Positions 1-8,543 of a stretch of 64,000 nucleotides of DNA are shown here, piece by piece. A program made the translations under genes and the position numbers. Every line of letters begins with the position of its first letter. The first letter of the stretch is position 1. Location: assembly GCF_024112395.2 (NCBI RefSeq), contig NZ_CP078013.2, positions 682,001-746,000 of the forward strand, written 5' to 3'. The notes under the pieces are model-generated. The model did no database searches. It saw only the letters and a list, made by a program, of their open reading frames with translations, and was not told the DNA's origin. Source of the DNA: Pseudomonas pergaminensis (GTDB lineage: Bacteria; Pseudomonadota; Gammaproteobacteria; Pseudomonadales; Pseudomonadaceae).

Positions 1-164
1 TACACCGGGCGGCGCTCCTCGAAGTTGAAGAACCACCGACGGCAACGTGATCTTGTCGTCCTCCAGCGCGATGAGCGTCTCCTCGCCGGGCGGATCCAGC
101 CGACGGTGGAGTTGGACGTGCCAAAGTCGATGCCGCAGGCACGGGCTGGGGATGGGTTTTTCAT
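1..164 (-). pseudogene. Hsp70-family chaperone (YegD-like), 5' end only, frameshifted
   Basis: Reading leftwards from the ATG at 164 gives MKNPSPARACGIDFGTSNST, with the GIDFGTSNS phosphate-1 loop of the actin/Hsp70 ATPase fold. The gene runs off the left edge. The frame breaks near position 105 (WIRP followed by a shifted GEETLIALEDDKI) and again near 40, and family-like sequence (FNFEERRPV) resumes afterwards. Protein similarity continues across the breaks in other frames, so these look like missing bases rather than decay. Hsp70 relatives of this type are ATP-driven cytosolic chaperones; the divergent DnaJ-like neighbour fits that role. Only about 50 residues are visible, so the subfamily is tentative. 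Confidence 0.6.
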
Positions 165-250
165 GATCTATCGGGTTCCGGTTGAAAAACGGCCGCGCAG
201 TGTATGCCAGTCGAAGGCGGATGCGTAGGCCGACTATCCGCTAAATCGTG

Positions 251-278
251 CTTGAAAGTTGGGTATTTGCCCCCACAT
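251..278 (+). promoter_or_regulatory. Sigma-32 (RpoH) heat-shock promoter for cbpA
   Basis: CTTGAAA at 251-257, a 13-base spacer and CCCCACAT at 271-278 match the heat-shock consensus CTTGAAA-N(11-16)-CCCCATNT: a perfect -35 box and two changes in the -10 box. It points towards cbpA, whose ATG is at 404. The rest of 165-403 is the divergent intergenic region, and I see no gene in it. Confidence 0.65.
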
Positions 279-403
279 CTGCTGCATACGGCTAGTGCCG
301 ATAACACTTTGACGCACCCCCAGGCCACAAGATTCAACAAGTGCAATGCAGCGCACGCTGTGCCCTGGGCGGTGCGATCTCGATTAAGGATGGTGAACCG
401 CCG

Positions 404-1338
404 ATGGATTTCAAAGACTACTACAAGATATTGGGTGTCGAGCCGAGGCGCCGATGACAAGGAAATCAAGGCTGCCTATCGAAAACTCGCACGCAAATAT
501 CACCCGGATGTGAGCAAGGAAAAAGACGCCGAAGCCAAAGTTCAAGGACGCGTCCGAAGCCTATGAAGCGCTTAAAAGCGCCGATAAGCGCGCCGAGTAC
601 GACGAGCTGCGCAAATACGGCCAGCATGGCCAGCCGTTCCAGGGCCCGCCGGGCTGCAGAGCCGTGGCGGCTTCGGCGGTGGCGGTGGTGGCGAGGATTT
701 CTCGGACTTCTTCAGCTCGATCTTCGGCTCGCGCGGCGACGCCTTTGGTGGCGGCCAGCGCCGTCCTGCCGGGCGCAAAGGCCAGGACGTCGAGATGCAG
801 CTGTGGTGTTCCTGGAAGAGACGCTATCCACCGAGTCAAGCAGATCAGCTTCCAGGTGCCGCAGTACGACGCTTCGGGCGTCACGTCAGCAACACCACCA
901 AGAGCCTGAACGTGAAGATCCCCGCCGGTGTGGCCGACGGCGAGCGTATCCGCCTCAAGGCGCAAGGCGCCCCCGGTATCGGCGGTGGGGCCAATGGCGA
1001 CCTGTACCTGATCATCAAGTTCGCGCCACACCCCAAGTTCGAAGTGGACGGCGAAAACCTGATCATCAACCTGCCCCTGCCCCGTGGGAGTTGGCGCTGG
1101 GTGCTGAAGTGCAGGTGCCGACGCTCACCGGCAAGATCAACCTCAAGGTGCCTGCCGGCAGCCAGAACGGCCAGCGCATGCGCGCCAAGGGCCATGGCCT
1201 GCTGAACAAGGCCGGGCAGCGCGGTTACCTGTTCGTGCAGCTCAAGGCGGTGATGCCCAAGGACAGCAGCGATGAGGTCAAGGCGCTGTGGCAGGAACTG
1301 GCTGCCAAGGCGGCGTTCAACCCGCGCGAGGGTTCTGA
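404..1338 (+). pseudogene. cbpA: Curved-DNA-binding protein CbpA (DnaJ-like), multiple frameshifts
   Basis: A DnaJ-family co-chaperone that stimulates Hsp70 ATPase and can bind curved DNA. The sequence starts [14 protein letters not shown], then carries the J-domain ([20 protein letters not shown], including HPD), a Gly/Phe-rich linker ([20 protein letters not shown]) and both C-terminal substrate-binding beta domains ([38 protein letters not shown]), ending [10 protein letters not shown]. There is no zinc finger, as expected for CbpA rather than DnaJ. The protein is scattered over all three plus frames, with single-base breaks near 445, 540, 655, 805, 837, 868 and 1090 and probably one near 1331. 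I place the stop at 1336-1338 assuming one lost G at 1331. Amino acids between breaks are intact, which argues for sequencing error rather than true decay. No cbpM follows. Confidence 0.75.
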
Positions 1339-1374
1339 TCGGCCCGGTGGGCTAAGCATCTACCGCGGCCAGCG

Positions 1375-1432
1375 GTGCCGGGCATGGTGTGCTGTCTCTC
1401 CTTTGAACCAGGAGAGTCACTATGCCCGGCAC
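1375..1432 (+). promoter_or_regulatory. Nested hairpins over the toxin ribosome-binding site and start codon
   Basis: An 11-base perfect inverted repeat pairs GTGCCGGGCAT (1375-1385) with ATGCCCGGCAC (1422-1432), so the second arm contains the start codon. Inside its loop, CTCTCCT (1396-1402) pairs perfectly with AGGAGAG (1410-1416), which is the Shine-Dalgarno sequence. Folded in mRNA, both translation signals would be masked. Regulatory function is inference, and the surrounding sequence contains indel errors. Confidence 0.4.
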
Positions 1433-4147
1433 ACCATCGCCACTCCCGGCCACGCCAGCCAGTGCAAGTATCCACAACCCCCTGCTTGAGCAAGCCATCC
1501 CGACTGGTTGATCCAGGCCACGCCAAACGGCGCCAGGCGGTGAAAGACGCGCCCGCCAACTTGCCCGACTGGTATCACCAGGCGTCCCCGGTCCAGCGCC
1601 AGGCAGTGGACACTGCGACGTTCGCCAGCTTCTCTTCGCAAACCCAACTCGACAAGGCCATGGCCGACCTGCAGGGCCTCGACGCGTTCGCCGCGCCGTT
1701 GCTCAGCCAGGCGTTGAAAGACGCCTTGAAGGTCACCCTCGACGTCAATAAGACCTTCCTGCGCCTGAACAAGACCATCACGTATGGGATCCTGCGCGAA
1801 CGTGTCGGTACGTACCAGGTCTTGAACCTGTCGCTGTTGCAGGCCGCCATCCATAACTTCGAGGCCGCGGAGTGTGAGGCGGGGGCATTCGATGAGACCT
1901 CGGGGTTCGTGGTCGAAGGCGCCACCCGGCACCTTCGAGCCGTTGTCGACATCCCTGACGGTCCGCCAGTTTCTCAAGCTCTGTCGCGTGCTGAATATCG
2001 GCGCGCTCTATCAGCTGTACCTCAAGGGTTTCTCTACCCCACGGACGCGGCGAAGGCAAAGGCCCTTCACGACCCATTCGTGGCCGCACAGAAAGACGCG
2101 ATGCGCGCGGCGGCAGAAATGGCGCTGTTGAAAAAGGATATCGAGCCGGCCGACTACGACATGATCCTGTCGGTGATCGCGGGCGAAATGAATCCACGCC
2201 TGAAGGGTAAGCGCGTGTGGTTTCGCGACCTCCAATTGATGAAGCACCGCTTGACCGGCTGCGTAGTGTTCAGCATCAGTGACAAGTACGCCTACAGTGA
2301 TGAATTCATCCTCTATGTACCGCAAGACCCGCAGTCACCGCTCAAGCGCTACTCTCTCGGCCAACTGCGCGAGCAGTTCAAGCGCCAGTTCACGGCGCGT
2401 GACTTATCTGTATCAGGGCCGACCGCCTACCAGCGTTTTTTCAGCCAGTTCGTCGACTACGCCGACCTGCCGGATTATTTCAGTCAATTCACCCAGAACG
2501 GACCGGATAAAACCTTCGATCAGTCCTTTGCACCTTACGCTCCGCTGCTCAATATGGTTGTAAAGGGCTTAAACCCCTGGGGTGCTTTCAACGAGCTGCC
2601 CCCGCCGGATGCGGTGGTCCAAGTGCCGGAGGATGACCCCTACCTCGACCCTCAGGGCATTGCGCGCAGGGGCCGCGGTATCTGGGCGGATAACGTCGAC
2701 CTATGGGATTACCTGTTTGACCGGTATCGCGACAAGCTGCTGGGCGACGCACGCACCACGCGGTGTCGACGGCGGATGTGGATGCGAAGGTGCGCTCGCA
2801 AAAAATCGCCAGCCTGCTGAACATCGCATGCTGGTGTTAGGTTTTGTGCCGGGTCTGGGTGAGTTGATGATGGTGGTGATTGCCGGTCAGCTGCTGTACA
2901 CCGTGTTTGAGGGCGCGACCGAATGGAGCGAGGGCGACCGCAAGGCGGCCAAGGTGCACTTGGTGGATGTGGCGCAAAATCTCGCGTTGATTGCGGTGAT
3001 GGGCGCGGCAGGGAAGGGGATTGGCAAGCTGGTGACGGTGAAGCCAGAGCCGGTTATCGAAGGCTTGAAACAGGTCGAGTCGAGCGATGGTCAGGCACGC
3101 TTATGGAAAACTGACCTCACGCCTTATGAAAGCCCCACCAAGCTACCCGACAGCACGGCGCCCAATGCCTTGGGGCAGTTTGTGGTCGACGGCAAGACCT
3201 ACATCCGTCAGGACGGCAAGGTCTACGAGACGACGTTTGATGACACCCTGGAAGCTTGGCGCATCCGCCATCCCCACCGCGCCGATGCCTATGCCCGCAG
3301 CTAGCGCACAACCACGAAGGCGCCTGGCAGTCTGAAGCCGACGCGCCGCTGACCTGGGACACGGACACGTTGTTGCGGCGTATGGGGTTGCCAGCGGAAC
3401 CCGTGCCGGTCGGGCAGCGGGCCGATGCACTGTTCGCCAGTGGGGTAGAGCCAGACGCGCTGCGAGAGGCCCAGTTCAACCATGAGCCCACGCCGCTGAT
3501 ACTTGCCGACACTTTCAAGCGCTTTGCCCTGCACAACGAGCTCTCGCGGTTTATCGAGCAGATGAAAAGCCTCGACCCCGGAGTGTATGCCCAGGCGGAC
3601 CCGGTGTTACAACTGGATCTGCTCAAGCGCCGAGGGATGCTCCCCAGCACATCGCCCTTGCGCGTCATCGACGCTGCCGGACGCACGCTCTGGGAGGATG
3701 CTGCCGCCGGCAACCGTCGCACCATCGTACTCAGCGCAAACCATCAGGCGCGGGGTGAGTTGCTGGAGCAAGTCTTGTACACCCTGCAAGGGGTTGATCC
3801 TGAACTCAAGGAGTTCCCGGGAACGCCTGAGGAATCTTTGTCTGCGAGGGCCGCAAAGCTGCGCCAGTACCTGGGTGATCAAGTGGAGGTCTTCAAGGCA
3901 GCTTTCCTGGAGGAGCGCTACCAGGCACTGACGGCAGCCGACGGCTCCCTGGAGGGCTACCCCAAGCTTCCCGCGCGATAGCCTCCCGCTTGCTCGACGG
4001 TCTCAGTGCCGAGGAGCTGCAAACCTGGCGCACCAAGGCCATCCTGCCGGAACCGGTGGTGGAGCAGGCGCGCTGGTATGAGCAGGAGGCCCGCGTATCC
4101 CGCGCCTATGAAGGGCTGCTGCTGGACTCCTGGCCGATGTCGACAGC
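1422..4147 (+). pseudogene. Giant dermonecrotic-toxin-like effector, N-terminal part (frameshifted)
   Basis: Start ATG at 1422 with AGGAGA six bases upstream; the N-terminus reads [20 protein letters not shown]. The following 900 residues resemble the N-terminal region of large Pseudomonas proteins annotated as dermonecrotic toxin domain (DUF6543): LPDWYHQASPVQRQAVD, GTFEPLSTSLTVRQFLKLC, LTGCVVFSISDKYAYSDEF, YQRFFSQFVDYADLPDYF, WADNVDLWDYLFDRYRDKLL. Two hydrophobic stretches at about 2826-2920 (MLVLGFVPGLGELMMVVIAG) and 2965-3040 could be membrane-active helices. The frame breaks near 1498, 1528, 1928, 2030, 2757, 2823, 3298, 3977 and 4122; each is repaired by a single base and the protein continues at once. 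It is therefore one gene with the open frame at 4148-8452, probably intact in the cell. The secretion route is not visible. Confidence 0.7.
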
Positions 4148-7100
4148 TTGCGCCTGGCCCTGCGTACCCTGGAAACCTTGCCTGGCTGGCGCAGGGGCGT
4201 TCGTCTGGAGCTGCGCCAGTATTCGGAGCAGGGCACGTTGCTCGATGCCATTGGCAGTCCTGACCAGACTCAGGTGCGCAAACTGGTGCTGATGGAGAAT
4301 GGCCAGTTCGTCGCCGCAATGCCCAGGGACTTTTATGAGGCGGTGTGGGAGGTGATGTCCCCGGATGAACGTCAACGGCTGGGGTTGACCGATACCCAAC
4401 AGCTCAAGGCATTGATTCAGGCGTCACCACTGCCACGTGCACCGTTGCGCACCGTACTGTTGGAGCATCCGGTACGCAAGCCGGCCTATGATCCAGCGAT
4501 GCGACTGCTGGGTGGTGGCCGCGGGTATGAACAACTGCTGGCCCAAGGAGTGAATGCGTTGCGCAGCACCCGTGCGCGGGTACGCAGTCTTTATCCGGCG
4601 CTGGATGAGCAGGGCATTTCGGCCCTGATCGAAACACTTGGAGACAACCCTCGTACGGAACTGGCGCGTCGAGAGACGGAGTACGCAGCCCTGGACAGTG
4701 AGCTCAACCAATGGGTCAAGGCACATACCCACCCGTCCTCAATCACGTTTTTCTACCGGCAGGCTGGAGGGATGCGGGCCTGTGCTGATCAAATCAGGCG
4801 ATGCTGGCGACGCGAGACGGGCTCGTCCTTTCTTTTCAATATCGGTGTACCCGTGGAGATGCCGGCGCTGACAGCGGATTTCAGCCACATCGATCATCTG
4901 AAGTTGGTGGGGGTCAGCGTGGACAGTTCTACCCAAACCTTTCTTAAAAATTTTTCTCACGTAAAAACACTCAAGATCATCAACACCCAGATGACGCAGT
5001 TACCTGATGTCGTTTATGAAATGAGTCAATTGGCCCATCTGGACCTGTCTGGCAACAAGATTCAGCTGGATGCCAAAGGCGCCTCCACGCTCAGCGCCTT
5101 CACCCACATGCAGGTGCTGGACTTGTCCCAGAATCCTCTGGGCGTATTACCCGATTTCGCGGGGATGTCCCAGTTGAAGGCACTCAACTTGAGGTCCACC
5201 CGTATTGATCAATGGCCCACTGGCTTGGTAGGGAAAGCGCGTCTGACCTCCGTGGACTTGAGTAATAACAAACTAAGTGAGGTGCCCCAGGCCTATCTCA
5301 ACCCATCCCCGGAGCAAGTCGAAGAGGTCGCCCGGCTCAACAAAGTGACACAGCTCTCCGGTAATCCGTTCCCTGACGACTATTGGCGTGTCCTGGATCG
5401 TTACTGGCAAACGCTTACGCAGGCACGCCCTGACCTGGTCGCGGACTTTGACGGCTATGCGTTTTACCTGAAAAACCCGCTGGTTGAGGAGGCGAGTCTC
5501 CTTTACAACCACTATAACGTTCAAGACGCCAGGGAGTTTGTCTGGGGATTGGGCGACGGCGCGCAAGCGGAACTGGCCAGTCGCAGGCTGGCGTTCGATC
5601 AGTTGCAGCAACAGTTGAACACTTGGGCATCGGCTGGGGGCAATCAGAGCACCAGCAGCGGTGCCGCCCGTTACGTGCGAACCGCACAGCGCGAACTCAA
5701 TGCTGCGGACAGTGATCATCGCTACATCGCCAGGACTCGTATCCTGAAGTGCTGGCGAGGTGATGCGCCACAGGAAACCGCAGCAGACGGCACCCAGATC
5801 GGCATTCAGTTGGACCTGAGCGGGCTGACTTTGCCGACCCTGCCGGAGCTGGACGCCGACTTCAGTCATGTCGGCTCGCTCAAGTTGACCCATATGAACC
5901 TGGTGGCTTCACCCGAGGGCATGCTGCGACGCTTTCGTAACGTGCGCTGGCTGGACCTTTCAAACAACCAGTTGCGCGAGCTGCCGCCGGCGCTCGGTGA
6001 AATGCATGGCTTGACGCGTTTATTCCTGCACAAAAACCGGCTGCGTCTCACCCCGCAAACCGCCCAGGTACTGTCCGAGCGCACGTCTTTGCGTGCATTG
6101 AGCCTGAGCGCAAACCCCCTTGGCATCACGCCGGATTTCAGCCGGATCCCGGACATGCGCAACGTGTTCATGAGCCACGCCAACCTTGATAGCTGGCCGA
6201 CCGGCCTGGGTGAGCAGCCGCTGCTGTATAACCTGGATTTGCGCAACAATCAGTTCACAACCCTTCCCGATGAGGTCATTGCACCGTCGGATGAGGAACT
6301 GGCGGCAAGCAACCGCGTCAGCCGAGTCACCAATATCGGCAACAACCCCTTATCGGAGCAAACTCGCCAGCAGATCAGTGCGTACGGTGAGCGACTGGAG
6401 CGGGCAGGCCTGGCATCGCCGGACAACCCCAACCGTCTGGTCGCCACGGCGTTGGACATTGGCGGGTCCATCAGGGTGAAACTGCCCATGTCCCTGGCGC
6501 CTTTCAAGAGGTGGGCCCGCGGTATGCCCGAGGGGCAAGTGGCGCAACGCAAAGCCCAGTGGCAGGGGTTGCGTGAACAACCGGCAAGCAACGGGTTCTT
6601 TGAGGTCCTCAGGGACTTGGAACCCGCAGCTGATGGCCAGGAGGACCTGCAGCGCAGGGTCTGGGAGGTCATCGACAGCATCACTGAAAACAGTCCGGAA
6701 TCCGAAAAGCTGCGCACGCAAATGTTTGAATGGGCCGGCCGTGCAGCGTGTTGCGACCGCGCGGCGCTGTCGTTCAGCAACCTGGAAGTCATGACCCTGG
6801 TCTACCGGGCCAGCACCCAGGCGCTGGACGTGAGTCAGGGCCCCTCGCTGCTGACACTGTCCAGGCGCTTGTTTCGCCTGGATGAGGTGGAAAAGATCGC
6901 CCTGGCCGATATCGATCAGCGGCGAGCCGCTATCAACGCACAACCCGGCTTGAGTGAGTCTGCCAGGAATCGGCAACTGGAAATGCTTGAAGAAGTCGAG
7001 ATCAAGTTGGCCTACCGCGATGGCCTCAAGGACCGACTGGATCTGCCGGGTCAACCGCAGCACACGCGGTTCACTTCTATGGGGGGCGTCACGCCTGCCA

Positions 7101-8452
7101 TGCTGGACAGCGCCTATGAAAAAGTTGTCGCCTTGAATGACTCGCCTCAGGAACACCAGGCCCTGCTGAGCCGGGAATTCTGGAACGATTACATCACCCA
7201 TAAATACCAGGCCCAGTTCGAGGCGTTGAGCCAGCCGTTCCACGATCAACTGGCTGCCCAACACGCCGATTTTGAAGCGAAACTGCTGTCCAGTTCCGCT
7301 CACGAGGCCAAGGCGAAGAGCCTGCAGGCGCAGTTGGCGATCAAGGAAGCCGAGTTGATAGACACGCTGACCCGAAAGGAAATCGCTGAAGCGCTGCTGC
7401 CACGGGGAAACCTGGAGGCGTTGGAGAACACAACGCCTGAATTACAGCTCGCCAAGGCGCACACCATCGAGTTCAATGGCCAACAGTATTTTATTGCGAG
7501 CATGCCCGATGCCGGCGATGGTATGCACTACGTGTTGAGGGTGCAGGCGCCGGACAATCCGTTTGCCCTGGTCACCAGTGGGATTATTGCCAAACCCGAT
7601 GCCGCCGGGCTTTGGAAGCGCAGAGGCTTGATTGGAGGGATGAGGCCAGAGGGTTCTCCGGACGTGTTTGAAGATGCTCTCGAGTCTATGCAAGTGACGC
7701 CCTACACGGCAGACGAACTCGATTTCATGCGGCGCAATGTTCACTGGATGACTCAGGAAAACGAACTGGGAGCCTATAACCGCGCCAACAATGGTAAGTA
7801 CCCACTCCGGGATCTACAGGGCAGGCCGATACGTATACGAAGTCTGGAGACCGAGGTTTCTCTGGTCTCGGGCTCTACCTACACGTCGGCGCAGATCAAG
7901 CCTTACATCCTCTTTGAGGGGTATGAGCGCGTGGGGGCCTTGTATGAGGAGAAACTGCAGTGGCGCAAATTTACCGCCGATGATGTGAAAGTGCCCGGAG
8001 AAAGAGCCTTGATCGGACAGTCCATGGTGGTCGCCAACCGGCGTATTGCCAAAGGCGAGATCGTCGGCATTTATGGCGGAGTGATTATGCCCGATGGCTT
8101 TGGGCTTGAGACGGCGAATACGTTTGGGGTGGTTGTCTCCCCAAAGCCCCGACCCGGCACCGTCGGTATGTCGCCCAACCCGACCTATCTGGTGGGGGAT
8201 ACCATCATCTCCAGGATCAATACCCATTTCGACTACGATCTTGACGGCAAACCCGTGAAGCAGGCAGCCAGTGGATATAACGTCGAGACCGCGGCTTTCG
8301 ATATTCAAGCCGAACACCCTGCCAGCCGCCCAGGCAAGCTGACGCCCTATCTGTTGAATGTGGTATTTGCGACCGAAGATATTCCTGCGGGCGTCGAGTT
8401 GCGCGTTGACTACGGGTATTCAGAGGAGGATATCAAAATCAAGTTTGGCTGA
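4148..8452 (+). CDS. Toxin/effector, C-terminal part: LRR arrays, NEL E3 ligase, SET-like domain
   Basis: This is the unbroken 3' part of the gene that starts at 1422. The TTG at 4148 has no ribosome site and is not a real start. In order: a helical region; LRR array 1 (about 4870-5300; LAHLDLSGNKIQ, MQVLDLSQNPLGVLP); a spacer; LRR array 2 (about 5810-6350; VRWLDLSNNQLRELP, LLYNLDLRNNQFTTLP). Next is a NEL-type ubiquitin-ligase domain (about 6480-7400) with RAACCDRAALSFSNLE, where Cys 6749-6751 and Asp 6755-6757 form the family's C-x-D active site, and KLAYRDGLKDRLDLP. The tail (about 7980-8450) reads like a SET methyltransferase: RRIAKGEIVGIYGG, DTIISRINTH, then ATEDIPAGVELRVDYGY. NEL proteins are known as secreted effectors that ubiquitinate host proteins. 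The SET assignment rests on motifs only. G+C looks lower than in the ure genes that follow. Confidence 0.75.
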   Translation: MRLALRTLETLPGWRRGVRLELRQYSEQGTLLDAIGSPDQTQVRKLVLMENGQFVAAMPRDFYEAVWEVMSPDERQRLGLTDTQQLKALIQASPLPRAPLRTVLLEHPVRKPAYDPAMRLLGGGRGYEQLLAQGVNALRSTRARVRSLYPALDEQGISALIETLGDNPRTELARRETEYAALDSELNQWVKAHTHPSSITFFYRQAGGMRACADQIRRCWRRETGSSFLFNIGVPVEMPALTADFSHIDHLKLVGVSVDSSTQTFLKNFSHVKTLKIINTQMTQLPDVVYEMSQLAHLDLSGNKIQLDAKGASTLSAFTHMQVLDLSQNPLGVLPDFAGMSQLKALNLRSTRIDQWPTGLVGKARLTSVDLSNNKLSEVPQAYLNPSPEQVEEVARLNKVTQLSGNPFPDDYWRVLDRYWQTLTQARPDLVADFDGYAFYLKNPLVEEASLLYNHYNVQDAREFVWGLGDGAQAELASRRLAFDQLQQQLNTWASAGGNQSTSSGAARYVRTAQRELNAADSDHRYIARTRILKCWRGDAPQETAADGTQIGIQLDLSGLTLPTLPELDADFSHVGSLKLTHMNLVASPEGMLRRFRNVRWLDLSNNQLRELPPALGEMHGLTRLFLHKNRLRLTPQTAQVLSERTSLRALSLSANPLGITPDFSRIPDMRNVFMSHANLDSWPTGLGEQPLLYNLDLRNNQFTTLPDEVIAPSDEELAASNRVSRVTNIGNNPLSEQTRQQISAYGERLERAGLASPDNPNRLVATALDIGGSIRVKLPMSLAPFKRWARGMPEGQVAQRKAQWQGLREQPASNGFFEVLRDLEPAADGQEDLQRRVWEVIDSITENSPESEKLRTQMFEWAGRAACCDRAALSFSNLEVMTLVYRASTQALDVSQGPSLLTLSRRLFRLDEVEKIALADIDQRRAAINAQPGLSESARNRQLEMLEEVEIKLAYRDGLKDRLDLPGQPQHTRFTSMGGVTPAMLDSAYEKVVALNDSPQEHQALLSREFWNDYITHKYQAQFEALSQPFHDQLAAQHADFEAKLLSSSAHEAKAKSLQAQLAIKEAELIDTLTRKEIAEALLPRGNLEALENTTPELQLAKAHTIEFNGQQYFIASMPDAGDGMHYVLRVQAPDNPFALVTSGIIAKPDAAGLWKRRGLIGGMRPEGSPDVFEDALESMQVTPYTADELDFMRRNVHWMTQENELGAYNRANNGKYPLRDLQGRPIRIRSLETEVSLVSGSTYTSAQIKPYILFEGYERVGALYEEKLQWRKFTADDVKVPGERALIGQSMVVANRRIAKGEIVGIYGGVIMPDGFGLETANTFGVVVSPKPRPGTVGMSPNPTYLVGDTIISRINTHFDYDLDGKPVKQAASGYNVETAAFDIQAEHPASRPGKLTPYLLNVVFATEDIPAGVELRVDYGYSEEDIKIKFG

Positions 8453-8483
8453 TACGGTGGTTGACGTTCATCCCTGAAAGCGT

Positions 8484-8517
8484 GGCGTTGCCGCCCTCGT
8501 GGGAAGGGGCCAACGCC
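8484..8517. terminator. Possible bidirectional terminator hairpin
   Basis: GGCGTTG (8484-8490) pairs with CAACGCC (8511-8517) in the 91-base gap between the convergent toxin gene and ureC. There is no T-run on either strand, so termination is uncertain. Confidence 0.3.
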
Positions 8518-8543
8518 GAGCCGCGTCAATCACCGGCGCAGGC

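Noticed and set aside
1..4150. Genuine pseudogene decay of Hsp70, cbpA and the toxin
   Set aside because: Only single-base length changes are seen, without stop-creating substitutions or loss of conserved residues; sequence error fits better.
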